Positions 10,451 to 21,502 of a DNA stretch of 64,000 nt are shown here, in pieces. Numbering within the stretch: the first letter of the stretch is position 1; each line of letters begins with the position of its first letter. Source of the DNA: Odiellus spinosus (Eukaryota; Arthropoda; Arachnida; Opiliones; Phalangiidae). The position numbers were made by a program, and so were the translations under genes. Below the pieces are notes generated by a model, which was not told the origin of the DNA, did not search any database, and saw only the letters and a program-made list of their open reading frames with translations. Location of the stretch: assembly GCA_963920705.1 (NCBI GenBank), contig OY987231.1, forward strand, positions 6,689,424 to 6,753,423, written 5' to 3'.

Positions 10451-11540
10451 TCCAATCGTTCCCCGACGCAATACCGGCGCAAATCGTTTTAAAAAGCTAA
10501 TTTAAAGATAATTATAATGAGTGCAAACTAAGCCATTACAGAGAAAGCAATCGTAAAATATGTCGACCGAGACTCAAATCATACGAAAAGGTTTTGATAA
10601 AGTTGGGAAAGGCTACGACTTCCCAACTTCGTTCTATCCTACATGCCAGTAAAGTAATGTATTTCTTATGGAGGCAGTATTTCCGGTCTCTGTTACTGAA
10701 TTGGGAATAAAACAATTTGAAGAGAGACTCTGAAATCAGTAATAGACTTTCGCGAGTCTGGCGGACGCTTTCAGAAATGACACTGTGTCACTGCATGACA
10801 GACTGGGAACTGTAGTTGCGGCAGTCAATGACTGACTGACACACTCGTTGTAGCGTAACGGTTTATGTTGATGAGGATTGCGTGTTCAATAGTTATAATG
10901 GTTCATTCTTCGATTGTAAAAGGTAATTTTGAGTATTTGTTAATCTAATCTTTATAAATAATCCCAAAAACATTTTCCGAGTACGCGAGAAAGACATTGA
11001 CTGTTTTTCTTTACCAAGGCCTAACACTACACAGCTAAACTTCGAAGTAGAATCTTGGTCTATTCGTCCGCTGGCGTAACGAGTATTAGTATGGAGTTCG
11101 AACACATGGATACACCATTGTGTTTGCAAAGTATCTTAGCATAAAGGACAAGGCTTAAAGGTTCCTTAATGTAGGGTAAAAGATCTACTTTTAGCTGGGC
11201 GTATTATCACATGGATAGTGTGGACACTAATCTCAAAGGGAGGGAGAAACAACCAAAATTACTACTCCAAATTTTATAATCTGGGAAAACAATTGTTTGT
11301 ATTTTACCAGAAATACCCCTATTTATGTTTTACATAGTATAAAATCGGATTTGTTGCTGTTGTGTTTGTTAAAATGATTATTTTTTAAAAAAATCATTCC
11401 CACGAGGTCGTTACTCTCAACAATTCAGCCAGCAGAGAGAACTATTTTATTTTCCCCTTCTAACGCCTGTTAACAAATGCCTCATTAAAGGGCGCCATCG
11501 ATTCGCAACAGGCAAAACCTTGTTTATTAATTATTTAAAA
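10451..11540. other. Non-coding stretch, nothing recognised
   Basis: A 78-codon minus-strand frame at 10893-11129 has no coding signature. TGACTGACTGACACACTCG-type simple sequence occurs near 10830. No repeat family was identified. Confidence 0.4.
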
Positions 11541-11556
11541 TATTTCTTAGGTAAAC

Positions 11557-11863
11557 GAACGATGAAGTGATGATGAGTCATCTAGTATCGACCCGAAAGA
11601 GCCCGCGAGTGGCCGACGCCGATGGAGCAAGTTCAAGGCGTCTGAAAGACCATTCACGACTTCGCGTAAAAATGTTCAAACCCTACACTGATCTGAAAGT
11701 TGGGCAAATTTTATCAACGAGCTGTGTAGTACCTTCCAAAGCCCGACGAGTGTGTTTATTCGCGTTTGTGTATTTTTTCCGAATCGCGCGAAGTGTGAAC
11801 ATTCTGGACCTACGCTTTATTTTGGATAAACTCAAGCAGCATTCATCTTAGACCTTCAAACTG
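11557..11863 (+). other. Possible non-coding or short-coding first exon
   Basis: A CpG-richer 300-bp island holds a 94-codon frame beginning MMMSHLVSTRKSPRVADADG, ending at 11851, followed at once by a good splice donor (AAACTG|GTAAGTTTTT at 11863/11864). The protein matches nothing I know. The composition and donor suggest a first exon with the frame as an upstream or chance ORF. No partner exon was found before the Ty3/gypsy fossil. Confidence 0.25.
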
Positions 11864-12239
11864 GTAAGTTTTTATATAAATTCCATTTTTTTTTTTTTTT
11901 TTTTTTTGTTGTTTTGTGACGATATTAGTTTAATCGTGGTTATCTACAATATTGAAATCGAATAATTTAATACACACGGTTGAGAATTGGGTGTAATATG
12001 AAGTAATTTGCGGGGTTCCTTCAACTTCCTTCATGTAAATTTCTCTACTTTATAATTAATCCTAATGATATGAGGCAACTTTTAATTTTGAATCTGAAAC
12101 TTCTATCCTAATATTCCAATTGTGATACTTAATAGGGAATTTTGGGTAAGTTGGACCCAGAATTTTTTCACACGTACGCTGATAACTTTTAGAGGTCCCC
12201 AGTTTCGTCGTAGAGCTAACGTTTTTGCTCGACAGTATA
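11864..12239. other. Non-coding stretch with poly-T tract
   Basis: A pure T run of about 22 bases sits at about 11886-11908. The phrase CACACGTACGCTGATAACTT near 12170 recurs in slightly changed form near 28690, just before the 173-bp satellite. Confidence 0.4.
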
Positions 12240-13400
12240 ATTAGACAATTTTGAAGCCGCCTCTCGTTTGTTTTTTTAAGCCTCTTTAGTGGATTGGGGC
12301 CCCTTTGAAATTTTCACGTAAGCTCCACTGGTTGGGTCCTCGCTCTCAGGCTTTTGTTCAGACTCCGTATCAGACGATGATGTTTTGTCTACAAGATGGT
12401 TACGCCATCTAGTATTGAGAAATTCTCGCACGTAATACAAATATGTTATTGATACATCTTTTTTTTTTGGGTAATTGTACTGACTTTAAGTTAGTTTGTA
12501 TACAAATTTAAGTTGTTTAAATGTTCAAACGTTGAGGTGATTTAATCACTCGCAAAGTAGGTTGTTGCCTAGTTTGTGGTGGATGAGAGTGTTACGTCAA
12601 TGGTGTGTTGGTTTTGAAGACTGGGATGGTGTTTGCGCCTTCGCTGGTGACTGTTTATTGGCCGTATCATCCTGTGTAATGAAATTGACACAACCTATCG
12701 AATACTAGCCCCAAAGCTCTCCTTTTCTATTAGCGCGTATCTCGTCTTAGTGTTGGTTTAGGCCGCTAGAGACGCGTCAGCCACTGACTAGTTTCCATTG
12801 CTGAACGAGGCTTCTGTTGAAACCATCGTCTTTTTGGATGGGTCGTAAAATTGTAATACCGGCTTACTGATAAGAACATTTTGTACGTATTTCTACTCTT
12901 TTTCACGCTTCTCTGACCATTGACACTCTAGATTTTGCTTTAGAAATGCCTGGTGGAGTAGATAGTTTTGTTTCGAAGTTGTCTACAAAATTTACTATTC
13001 CCAATCTCTTTGAACTTCCGCTCTTGATTTCGGAGTCGGCATTTTTGTTATAGCTTCAATTTTTCTTGAATCCGGTCCTGTGCCGTATTTTTCACCCATA
13101 TAGATAACTTCCGTAGCTCGAAATATACATTTATCTGGATTCAGAGTAAGATTTTTCCGCTTCGAGTTTGGCTAAGGCTGAGTGTTAATTTTAATCACAC
13201 TCCCATCGTCCCGAATTTGCCTTGTTCCTTTTTGCAAATGGCTTGAAAACTATTTCGCTCGCTGGGGCTATCCCTAACGCCATTCGGAGGGAATTGAAAG
13301 TGGTGATCAACTCACTTCCCTCGTCTACAAGTATTTGATTGCGTCCAATTTCGTTACACGGCTCCAACTAATTCCTCTTCAATTTTCTCCTTTAATTTAT
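12240..13400 (-). mobile_element. Broken Ty3/gypsy retrotransposon fragment (pol)
   Basis: Read on the minus strand, the segment shows parts of a Ty3/gypsy-type polyprotein in the expected order: the end of the reverse transcriptase with its connection region (about 12.9-13.35 kb), a piece with RNase H character (about 12.6-12.85 kb), and a stretch resembling the tail after the integrase (about 12.24-12.48 kb). Material between the parts is missing, and no LTRs, gag or protease were found. It is an old, broken fossil with several breaks. Confidence 0.7.
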
Positions 13401-14255
13401 TCCTATTTTTTTTAAATAATTTCCATGGATGCTCCTCAAATTCCATTTATGGATTGGTTACCAAGTATCATCAAATCATCAAAAACATAATAAAACCCAA
13501 TATCCGTCCGTCCGTAATCCTTCTAGACAAGTCTGGAGAGGTCTAAAATATTCTGGAAAGTGCTTGAAAGTTCTGTAGGTTCTGGAATTGTTCCGTGACT
13601 TTTCACGAGTCTCATATATGAATATTGTGGCTAAATTATATTCTCGCCGTTATTATTTAAAATATATACATAGTTTCATTTCGCATTTGTATAATTACAC
13701 GTTAAATTTTATCTAGGAAACATTATTTACGACTTGATAACGTAGTTGAAAGGGTTTCCGTGTACAGTATATATACACTATAATAGTTCAATCGCTAAAA
13801 TTAGCATATCTCCTATCAGTAACGCGTAATCAAAAGTGGATTAAATTATCTCAAAAATAGATGTAATATATCCACCACTTTCGCCCTTCACTCGAGAGAC
13901 ACAAAAATTGATGACACGCTAAAATCCTTCAGATAAAATGAAATTTATTAAGTTATTTTGCTATAATACATATACAAGTAAATATACTGTAAGACTGAAT
14001 AACTGGGATTATTGAATGAAATGGAATGTTTTAATGCTATTTGTAGGAATCTTAAGCCTTTTCTCACTTTTATTGTCAAATAAAATATTGACTACGTACA
14101 TGTTAAGTTAATTGAGCAAAATCAAAGGTGGAATACCTGGAAATATCAAGGAATTTCAGTGTTGGCCGAAAAAAAAACAAAAAAAAACCGAGAAATATCA
14201 GAGAAATTCAAATAATTTATCGCAAATTAGGGAGATTATGGACATTTTTTAAACT
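13401..14255. other. Non-coding stretch
   Basis: No gene is seen. A cluster of TCTGGA/TTCTAGA words at 13525-13605 resembles loose heat-shock-element spacing but is irregular. A family H fragment (CCTGGAAATATCAAGG) lies at about 14120-14230. Confidence 0.4.
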
Positions 14256-14650
14256 AAAGCTACGGTCACACTAGCATTTCTTAATCGGTTTAAAACGGTA
14301 AAATCAAACCTATGTTCATATCACCAGGAATCATTTTAAGCGCCAAGTGTTCACGCATTAGCTACGTTCACACTAGCGTATACCAATCGATTTGAAACGG
14401 TAAAATCAAACCGATATTCGAATCGCCAGGAACCGTATCGTTTTAAGCGTCACGTGTTCACTCATTATCTTCATAAATCGATTTAAATAGCTTCATCTAT
14501 CGGTTGTTGAAACCGTATCGGTATGAAACTGGTTCCCGAAGTAGTTTCGAGAAATCGAATCAAATCGATTCGAGAAAAGACGGTTTGCCGTTCACACGAC
14601 TCCAGCGAAAGTTTTAAAACGGTTTAAATTGATACCAAGGCAGTAAGTAA
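14256..14650. repeat. Family A MITE, one partial and one full copy
   Basis: A truncated copy (CTACGGTCACACTAGCATTT to about 14360) is followed directly by a full copy starting CTACGTTCACACTAGCG and ending with GATACCAAGGCAGTAAG. Both run in the same sense. Confidence 0.65.
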
Positions 14651-14830
14651 CGTTTTAGGTTCCATATCTTTTAGAATCATAGTTAAAACCTGTCTGGCTT
14701 CTTTTTGCCTACCCTGTAAATGATACCGATACATCATGAAAGCCCCTCGTTCATGATATATCGCTGGAATTTACAGGTCAATGAGTAATTAAACACCCTC
14801 GTTAATTACGGAAGGCTATTTGTTACCCTT

Positions 14831-14982
14831 TAAGCCGCGTTCACACTAGAGACTTTGAAACCGTTTTTATTGGAAAGGTAATATTATACATTTTGGTGTG
14901 ATCAAAAAACCCAATTAACACTTCGAAGAGTCGATTTGAATATTCGAAACGGTTTCAAAGTATCCAGTGTGAACGTAGATTA
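14831..14982. repeat. Family B MITE (fold-back), copy 1
   Basis: The ends GCGTTCACACTAGAGACTTTG and CAAAGTATCCAGTGTGAACG are near-complementary, continuing inward as AAACCGTTTT / AAACGGTTTC. Other copies lie at 20107-20293, 23339-23520, 23947-24131, 27785-27900 (partial) and 53020-53098 (partial). The outer words are shared with family A, so the two may be related. Confidence 0.65.
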
Positions 14983-14984
14983 TA

Positions 14985-15767
14985 TCTGCGTTCATACTAG
15001 GCCTTGGAATCGATTTTAAACCGTTTCAAAACGTTTCGCTAAAATCGTGTTAACGGGAAACCGTCTTTTCTCGAATCGATTTCATTCGATTTCTCGAAAC
15101 TGCTTCGGGAACCAGTTTCATGCCAAATCGGTTTCCACAGCCGATAGATGATCGAGCTACAATAAATAGATTGATAAAGATCATGTGTGAACACTTGACA
15201 CATTGAAAGGATTAATGGCGATTTGAATATCGGCTTAATTTTACCGTTTCAAATCGATTAAAGGGAGAATGAAAGGCCAAAACAACCTATTTTTAATCGA
15301 TTAAAAATGCTAAAATAATGAGAAAAATCAATAATATAACTCGCCAAAAATATTTCGTTATTTTATAATCAATTTCCAAAGTTCCGAAACTTGCAGATGC
15401 TAATTGCCTTGGCTGCATAGCTCGGCGAACTAGGCGAGCACGAGCCGTATTTTTTTAATATTCCCGTCTGATCTAGTCACCAATCACGAACGAGTACGCG
15501 TATTTTTAAAATACGCGTACTCGCTCGTGATTGGCAACAAGAACAGCCGAGAATATTAAAAAAATACAGCTCGTGCTAGCCTAGTTCACCGAGCTAGGCA
15601 GCCTAGGCTTAGCATCAGAACTTTGGAAATTGATTATAAAATAACGAAACATTTTTGGTGAGTTATATTATTGTAAAATTCTCATTATTTTTAATCGATT
15701 AAAAATAGGTTGTTTCGGCCTTTCATTTTCCCTTTAAGAAATTCTTGCGTGACCGTAGCTTATGTTT
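14985..15767. repeat. Family A MITE interrupted by a TTAA fold-back element
   Basis: A reversed family A copy runs from TGCGTTCATACTAGGCC to AAATCGATTAA, is broken at 15261, and resumes at 15734 with TTAAGAAATTCTTGCGTGAC. The two parts join to the normal family A order when the insert and one TTAA are removed, so the insertion came later. Confidence 0.75.
15262..15733. mobile_element. TTAA-type fold-back MITE (family C-like)
   Basis: The element starts AGGGAGAATGAAAGGCC and ends with the near-reverse complement GGCCTTTCATTTTCCCT. TTAA flanks it at 15258-15261 and 15734-15737. It is almost one long palindrome, centred on the GTACGCGTATTTTTAAAATACGCGTAC region near 15510. The TTAA target and AGGG start match the Kolobok element at 47786-52380. 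Confidence 0.8.
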
Positions 15768-16059
15768 CATGTTCTGATATTTTCTTGTAACGGATACCCC
15801 ATTTCCATGATATGTCGCTGGGATTTCTAGGTTAATCAGTACACGAGTCATTAAATAGCTTAGTTATTTTATCAAGATTGTGATATCTAACCCCTTAGAT
15901 TAGGGTGTTCCTTAATCTTCCTGAAAATAATACCGATACATCATGAAAACCCCACTTCCATGATGTATCGCTGGAATTTACAGGTTAATCATACATGAGT
16001 CATTAAACATCTTAGATAATTGAACAGGGCTATGATTGGCTGCTCCTTCACGGTTTATA

Positions 16060-16690
16060 CAAATCTGGAAAACCTGGAATATCTGGAAATATCAGGGGAA
16101 TATGAATTTTTACAAAAAACCATTAAAAAAAAAAATTTTAAACTCTTATAAAATTTGCATAAATCAGAAAACTTCATTGGCAATATCTCGGTACGACCTT
16201 AATCATATAAATTAATTGTATTTATTAGGGTTTTTAAAATCAGTTGGAGGGCCTGGAAACCCATTGCTAAAAACGGAATAAAACGGAAACTGGTTTTTCA
16301 AATGTTGTATGAATCCTGAAAATCAGCAATGTTTCTGTTGTATACGCAGTAGTCATTTCCGGTTTCCGTTCCGCCCTTAATATCTTATCTTCTCACTAAA
16401 GATAAAGCTAGTAAAAAAGTAAGACCAATAAAATATAACGCTAACGTACTTTACAAGCTTGAAAAGTATGTTCTCATGTCTCCCGATTGTTATTAGTTCT
16501 CCCAAAAACATGTAGTCCCATTTCACTCAACCCATAGGCTAGGTTAGATTGGGAGAAATGGGAATTGGGAGAAATTAGAATTGGGCAAACAGCTTGAAGC
16601 ACACGCAGGTACTAGCCTTTGACGAAAAACAAACTCGTTTTCCTTTAGAAAAACCAACAACCATCTTAAAAATTTGAAACAAAAATTCCA
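16060..16690. other. Family H fragment and unassigned DNA
   Basis: ACAAATCTGGAAAACCTGGA and similar phrases mark a family H copy at 16060-16320. The rest has no recognised feature. Confidence 0.4.
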
Positions 16691-16699
16691 TTGAAACAT

Positions 16700-17176
16700 A
16701 AACTACTGGACACCTATCTAGGCTATCTTGATAGATAAAGAGGAATAACAAAACCTGCAGGTGTTCATAAGCATTGTTTGTCCATAGCAGCTATGCACGA
16801 GGTTTTGTTAGTTCCTACTCTTGCCAGGACTGTTTGCCGCTAGAGGGCGCTTATGAACGCTATCTAGGTTTTCATTTTCCCCTTTACCTATAGTCCTGGT
16901 CGATTTGCCGGAAATGGGCGCTTGTTTCATAGCCGCGCCGCCATCTTTTTGTAGTAACAGGCTGCCAGACTATTTCTAATTTTATTTCCCACAAACCAAA
17001 TTCAAGTTGTTAGTCTGTCGCTCTCCACTAGAACAGATCACTAGAGCAGACGAAAATTTCACACTACAAAAAGATGGCGGACGATCACGTGACAAAAGTT
17101 CCCCGCCAAAATTTTCACGAGGGTCTCTAGACTTCCGGTTTTGGAAATCTACCAGGACTATCAAGATAGGTGATCA
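16700..17176. repeat. Cluster of nested fold-back elements
   Basis: Outer words CACCTATCTAGGCTATC (about 16709) and CTATCAAGATAGGTG (about 17158) are inverted. Inside, 16892-17160 is a second fold-back with AGTCCTGGTCGATTTGCCGG at the left and the inverted form CCGGTTTTGGAAATCTACCA plus GGACT at the right, and with CGCCATCTTTTTGTAGT / ACTACAAAAAGATGGCG internal arms. At 16757-16860 there is also a part copy of the element at 18739-18908. The small minus-strand frame here is incidental. Confidence 0.55.
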
Positions 17177-17418
17177 GTAGTTAGCCCTAGATCGAACCAT
17201 ATTAAAATCCAGTTATTTATTTGAATCGCTTTTGCTTAACGCCAATAAGCCTTTGCTACTTTCTCACTTCCGGTAACGCGATATTCAAATTTTACTCAAC
17301 CGCGCGTGGCATTATCTTGACGTACCTTCAGTGACTACTATTTTTACGCGGAAGGATTTCTTACATTCTCAAATCTCACTCGTTATTGGTATAATGTACG
17401 CGGTAGTAAAGTTCACAA

Positions 17419-20400
17419 CTACAATCTTACTGTGCCGACATAAACAGTTACGGGAGAATTGATGACAGAAACGCGTCTCTTTCCCTGGACGTTGACGTCA
17501 TCAGTCCGCAAGTTGGTAATTTTAGTTCCAATTACCGTTTCGTTCGCGTCATTACGCCTACTTCGGGGAAATATGATGGCGTCCAGACTAGCAATTGGTT
17601 GCTCGAACGTCACGTGACAAATATAAGCGAATGAGAAGGAGAGAGCGGCGAAACCCAAATAGTGTATAACCTAAACAAAAATAATGAATCATCATTAAAA
17701 ATCTTTCGTCTTTAATAGACTCTAGGAGACAACAGGCACTTGAGAACTCTCTGCGCTGCCCCGTTTGAAGTTAAACCCATTGGTAAAAAATAGTCTATGA
17801 TACCTCTGTTCAAGCTTGAATTCCCCCTGGAATAGGTCTAGGACCCCAGAAACAAATGGTAAACACGAAATCGGTGAAGGGAACTGTTCCGAGTTGATGG
17901 GTCGCGAATTGTTAAACGGTGGAAGGCTAGCCCATAAATGCGTTCTGTTATCAATAATCTACTAAAACAATCAGAGAGGGGGAAAACTAATTAATTAGTC
18001 TCATCTTCTATTGTCAATTACAATTTTTGTGTGCGAGATTTTACGATTTTCAAAAGAATTTGCGATTTCAAAGCTACTTTTGGGAGAGATTTCGGAATAT
18101 CAATGTTAATTTTTCATAGGGAGCGTTGAGAGATTTTGGGATTTCGAGTATAGGTACTACGAAATTTGAGCAAGGGTCTGACCCCTCGGCCAATCTAGGG
18201 TAAGAAAATAAATGTAGATTGTATAACAGCGATATAGATGGTCGTGTCTACTTTTTGTTTCTGTCCTTACGCTAAAAACTCTTAACTTACCATTTCCATG
18301 TGACCAAAGTATAAGCGTTCCCTGGCTTGTCCGTGATAATAGAACATGACAATTGGGTGCAACAGGTACGCGAAGTACACGAGTTTGTCTAAGGGCACGA
18401 AGGCTTTCCAGGACAGGAAACGGTTGATAACACCACCGTGACCAGTCATACAGGCGACCGTTATCCAAGCTACCGAAAATGCCCATAGAGATCTATTGGA
18501 GGCCGCGTAGAGGGCGGAAAATATGACGTAATTCTCCCCTTCGTAGTTGAACTCGTAAAGGCCGTAGATACAAACGGCCATACACAGAAACGCGCTGATC
18601 CAAGCTACGACTTGTTGAAGCTGAGGAATTAATTATTCCTGTGTTTAGTGTAGGTTTGATTGTAATCCGGAAAAGTAATTAACGCCCTCGACATATCTAT
18701 GATTATTTAAAATGAACACCTATCTTCGTAGATAAAACCTGGCGTTCATAAGCTTCCTCTAACGGCTAAAAGTGCTGGCAAAAGTAGCAATTAACTAAAC
18801 CACGTGCGTGGCTGCTATGAGTAAAGAATTAGCAGACATGCACTTGGTTTTGCTAATTCCTACTTTTGCCAGCACTGTTTGCCTTTAGAGGACGCTTATG
18901 AACGCCAGTTTTTTGGTTGTTCTTAAGATATAGGTGTACATTGTTAATAGTTAACGCCAGCCCTAATCGATCTCGAGCGGGCGCGAGTAGAAAAAAATAG
19001 CTACCACCCCTGATAAGCTTCATTGACTTGGACTCTTCCTCGAGATTTTGAGTAGGGGGATATTCTCAATATTGTATTCCCACACAATTTTATATATTCT
19101 CCTAGAGACGGTACTTCGCGTTTCAATATTTAAACCTACAGCAACCGTTTGAGTTCCTCAAATCAATTGTCTTCCGCTCGCCAGAGTTAACGACGTTTAC
19201 GGATAAGGTTGGGACATAAATTACTTTCTGGTTCCAAAGACGTACTCAATTATTTACCTTGGTAAAATATATCTTATCTTTTTTGGACAAAAAATATCCA
19301 ACGAGTAATCCTATACAGTAAGGAGCCATGTGAGTCGAAGGTCGGATGTAAATTTTACTTAGAAGCTGGTCCCAAGTACTGAAAACAAAAGAAAGGCTTA
19401 CAATTATAGGATAGACAATAGTTCAAAAGGAAATATATAATTTTTTGACCAGATCAATAAGTTACTAGTTAGAAAAGTGTAGGCCTAATGCAATGTTGTA
19501 GCGAGATTGAAAGAAAAGTTGAAATGGGCTCTTGAAAGTGAGTTGAATGGGCTGTAGTGGCCGGATCTCTTGATTTCCCCACGAATTCCCTCTTCTCTTA
19601 TACAACCTTAGCTCCATTTGGCGGAACGGCGTTTAGTTAAATATATTTAAATATTTCAGTTTTATCACTGATTTTAAAGCAATAATACTAGTAACATTGG
19701 TTGGATTTTATCGATTGGGATAAGATATAGTGTGAATGTAGATAAATTATATGACATCGTGTTAACGTAAGATCCCCTTCATTCGTTCTCCGATTATACA
19801 TGGGTTCTTGTTATACACTCTTCAGGCCAGGAGTAATTAGCCGGTTTAATTACTAATAAGGCTATGTAAACCTCGGTTAAATCTGATTAAGTTGGCTAAA
19901 TTAAAAGGGTATAAGCGGAGGGGTCAGACACTCTTGAATTCGCTGTACACCTGAGTTCAGCTTTGACTGTGCATTTAGTTCGAACTCTTATGAACTCTTG
20001 AGTTCAGTTTTGATAGTACAAATAGTTCAAAAATTTTGGACATCTGAGTTCGCGAATGTCTGCCTCCTCGTTATAAGCGTCTGTTCCGAAAAAGGTAGGA
20101 TTACTTAAGATAAGTTCACACTGGACATTTTTAAACCGTTTTCAAACCGTTTCGAATATTAAAATTGACTCTTGAAGATATTGATTTGTTTTTGATCAAA
20201 GATTACACCGTTGTGACCCCAAACATTATATAATTTGACCTTTCCAAACGGTTCAAAACGGTTTCAAAGTCTGTAGTGTGAACGCGACTTTAGTTAAAGT
20301 TACCTGCTGTCTAAAACCGTCAATGCCACAGCTGGTGGGAAATTGTTGCGCACATTCACCATAGCCGTAATTGCGGACGACAATAAAGCCGCGAACAGGA

Positions 20401-21469
20401 TTACCGATACGCCCAATTCGGGTTTTCTATAATTAAAGAAATCTTAATTTTAGTACGAAATTAATTATTATTACGGAAAAGTATATACAATATAATCATA
20501 CTTGAATAAAAGCCAAAGAAATACGACACTGATAAAACAGAATTGCATCGAAACGGCCAAAAACCACATATGGAAGAGACACTAAATTAATTTCGGGTTA
20601 AATATTAAATCGTTTAATCATTAATATTTTGCTGTTTAATTAAAGGATGGGTCTCGTTTAATTTGTCGTTATGATAAATAGCACTCGCTGACGTCGACAA
20701 ATTGCGACCAATCATTGCAAAATCAGGTTATAAATTTATTTCAAAGACGCGATTAAAAATTGGTCTCACCATGCACAATTCATTCATAAATAAATAAAGA
20801 ATATTTGTCTGGCTTTAGTAGATTAGTGAGGGGGGCTCAAAAGAGGAGGCGGATTTTATTTTCCTTGGGTAAAACCGGGTCGTAACCAAGGCAACCAAAG
20901 GTTTTGGCTACTTCTGCTAGCAACGTCAATTCAAGAAAATAAGATTTTTATGAAATTTTGATTGCCTTTGTGGGGAGGAACTCTCTTCCCTGGGCTATGA
21001 GTACAATAAAAGTGGGCTATGAGTTGTTGTTAGGTTGCATTCTCCCTTTATGTTACACTTTTTTTCGATCCACTAATTCGAGGCTCCTATACACATTAGC
21101 CCAGCCAAGACGGTGTAATGAGTTTTGAAAATTAATAATCGTGTTTCTTTTGTCCAATTTTGTCGTAATTAGTCTGTTTTTCAGCTCCAGGGCTTCCACC
21201 AGGTCCCTAAAATACCTAAAACCCCCTACTTTTTTTTGAGGTCCCTAAACCACCATAAAATCATGATTTGGTCCTTAAATCACCATAAATTTGTGGTTTT
21301 GGTACCTAAATCACCATATTTCTAGTAAATTTGGTTAAAAGTACCGTCGTCCTATAATATTGAACCCAAATTTAGGTCTGCTAAGTCGAAAAACTGACAG
21401 CGACGAAAACTAAGTCAGTATGATATAATGTGATAAAATTAAAGTCAGATTTGTGATAAAATGCATTTA

Positions 21470-21502
<33 letters not shown>

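Larger units (their letters stand above)
14706..16030. repeat. Family J repeat, three copies spread across this span
   Basis: The phrases GATACATCATGAAA, then CATGATNTNTCGCTGG and TTTACAGGT, recur at about 14720-14815, 15785-15890 (with changes) and 15920-16030. The first two are separated by the family B and A elements. Each copy contains a short inverted repeat (CATCATGAAA / TTCATGAT). It is non-coding. Confidence 0.5.

Noticed and set aside
13525-13605. Heat-shock element cluster
   Set aside because: TTC/GAA spacing is irregular and no gene start is nearby.
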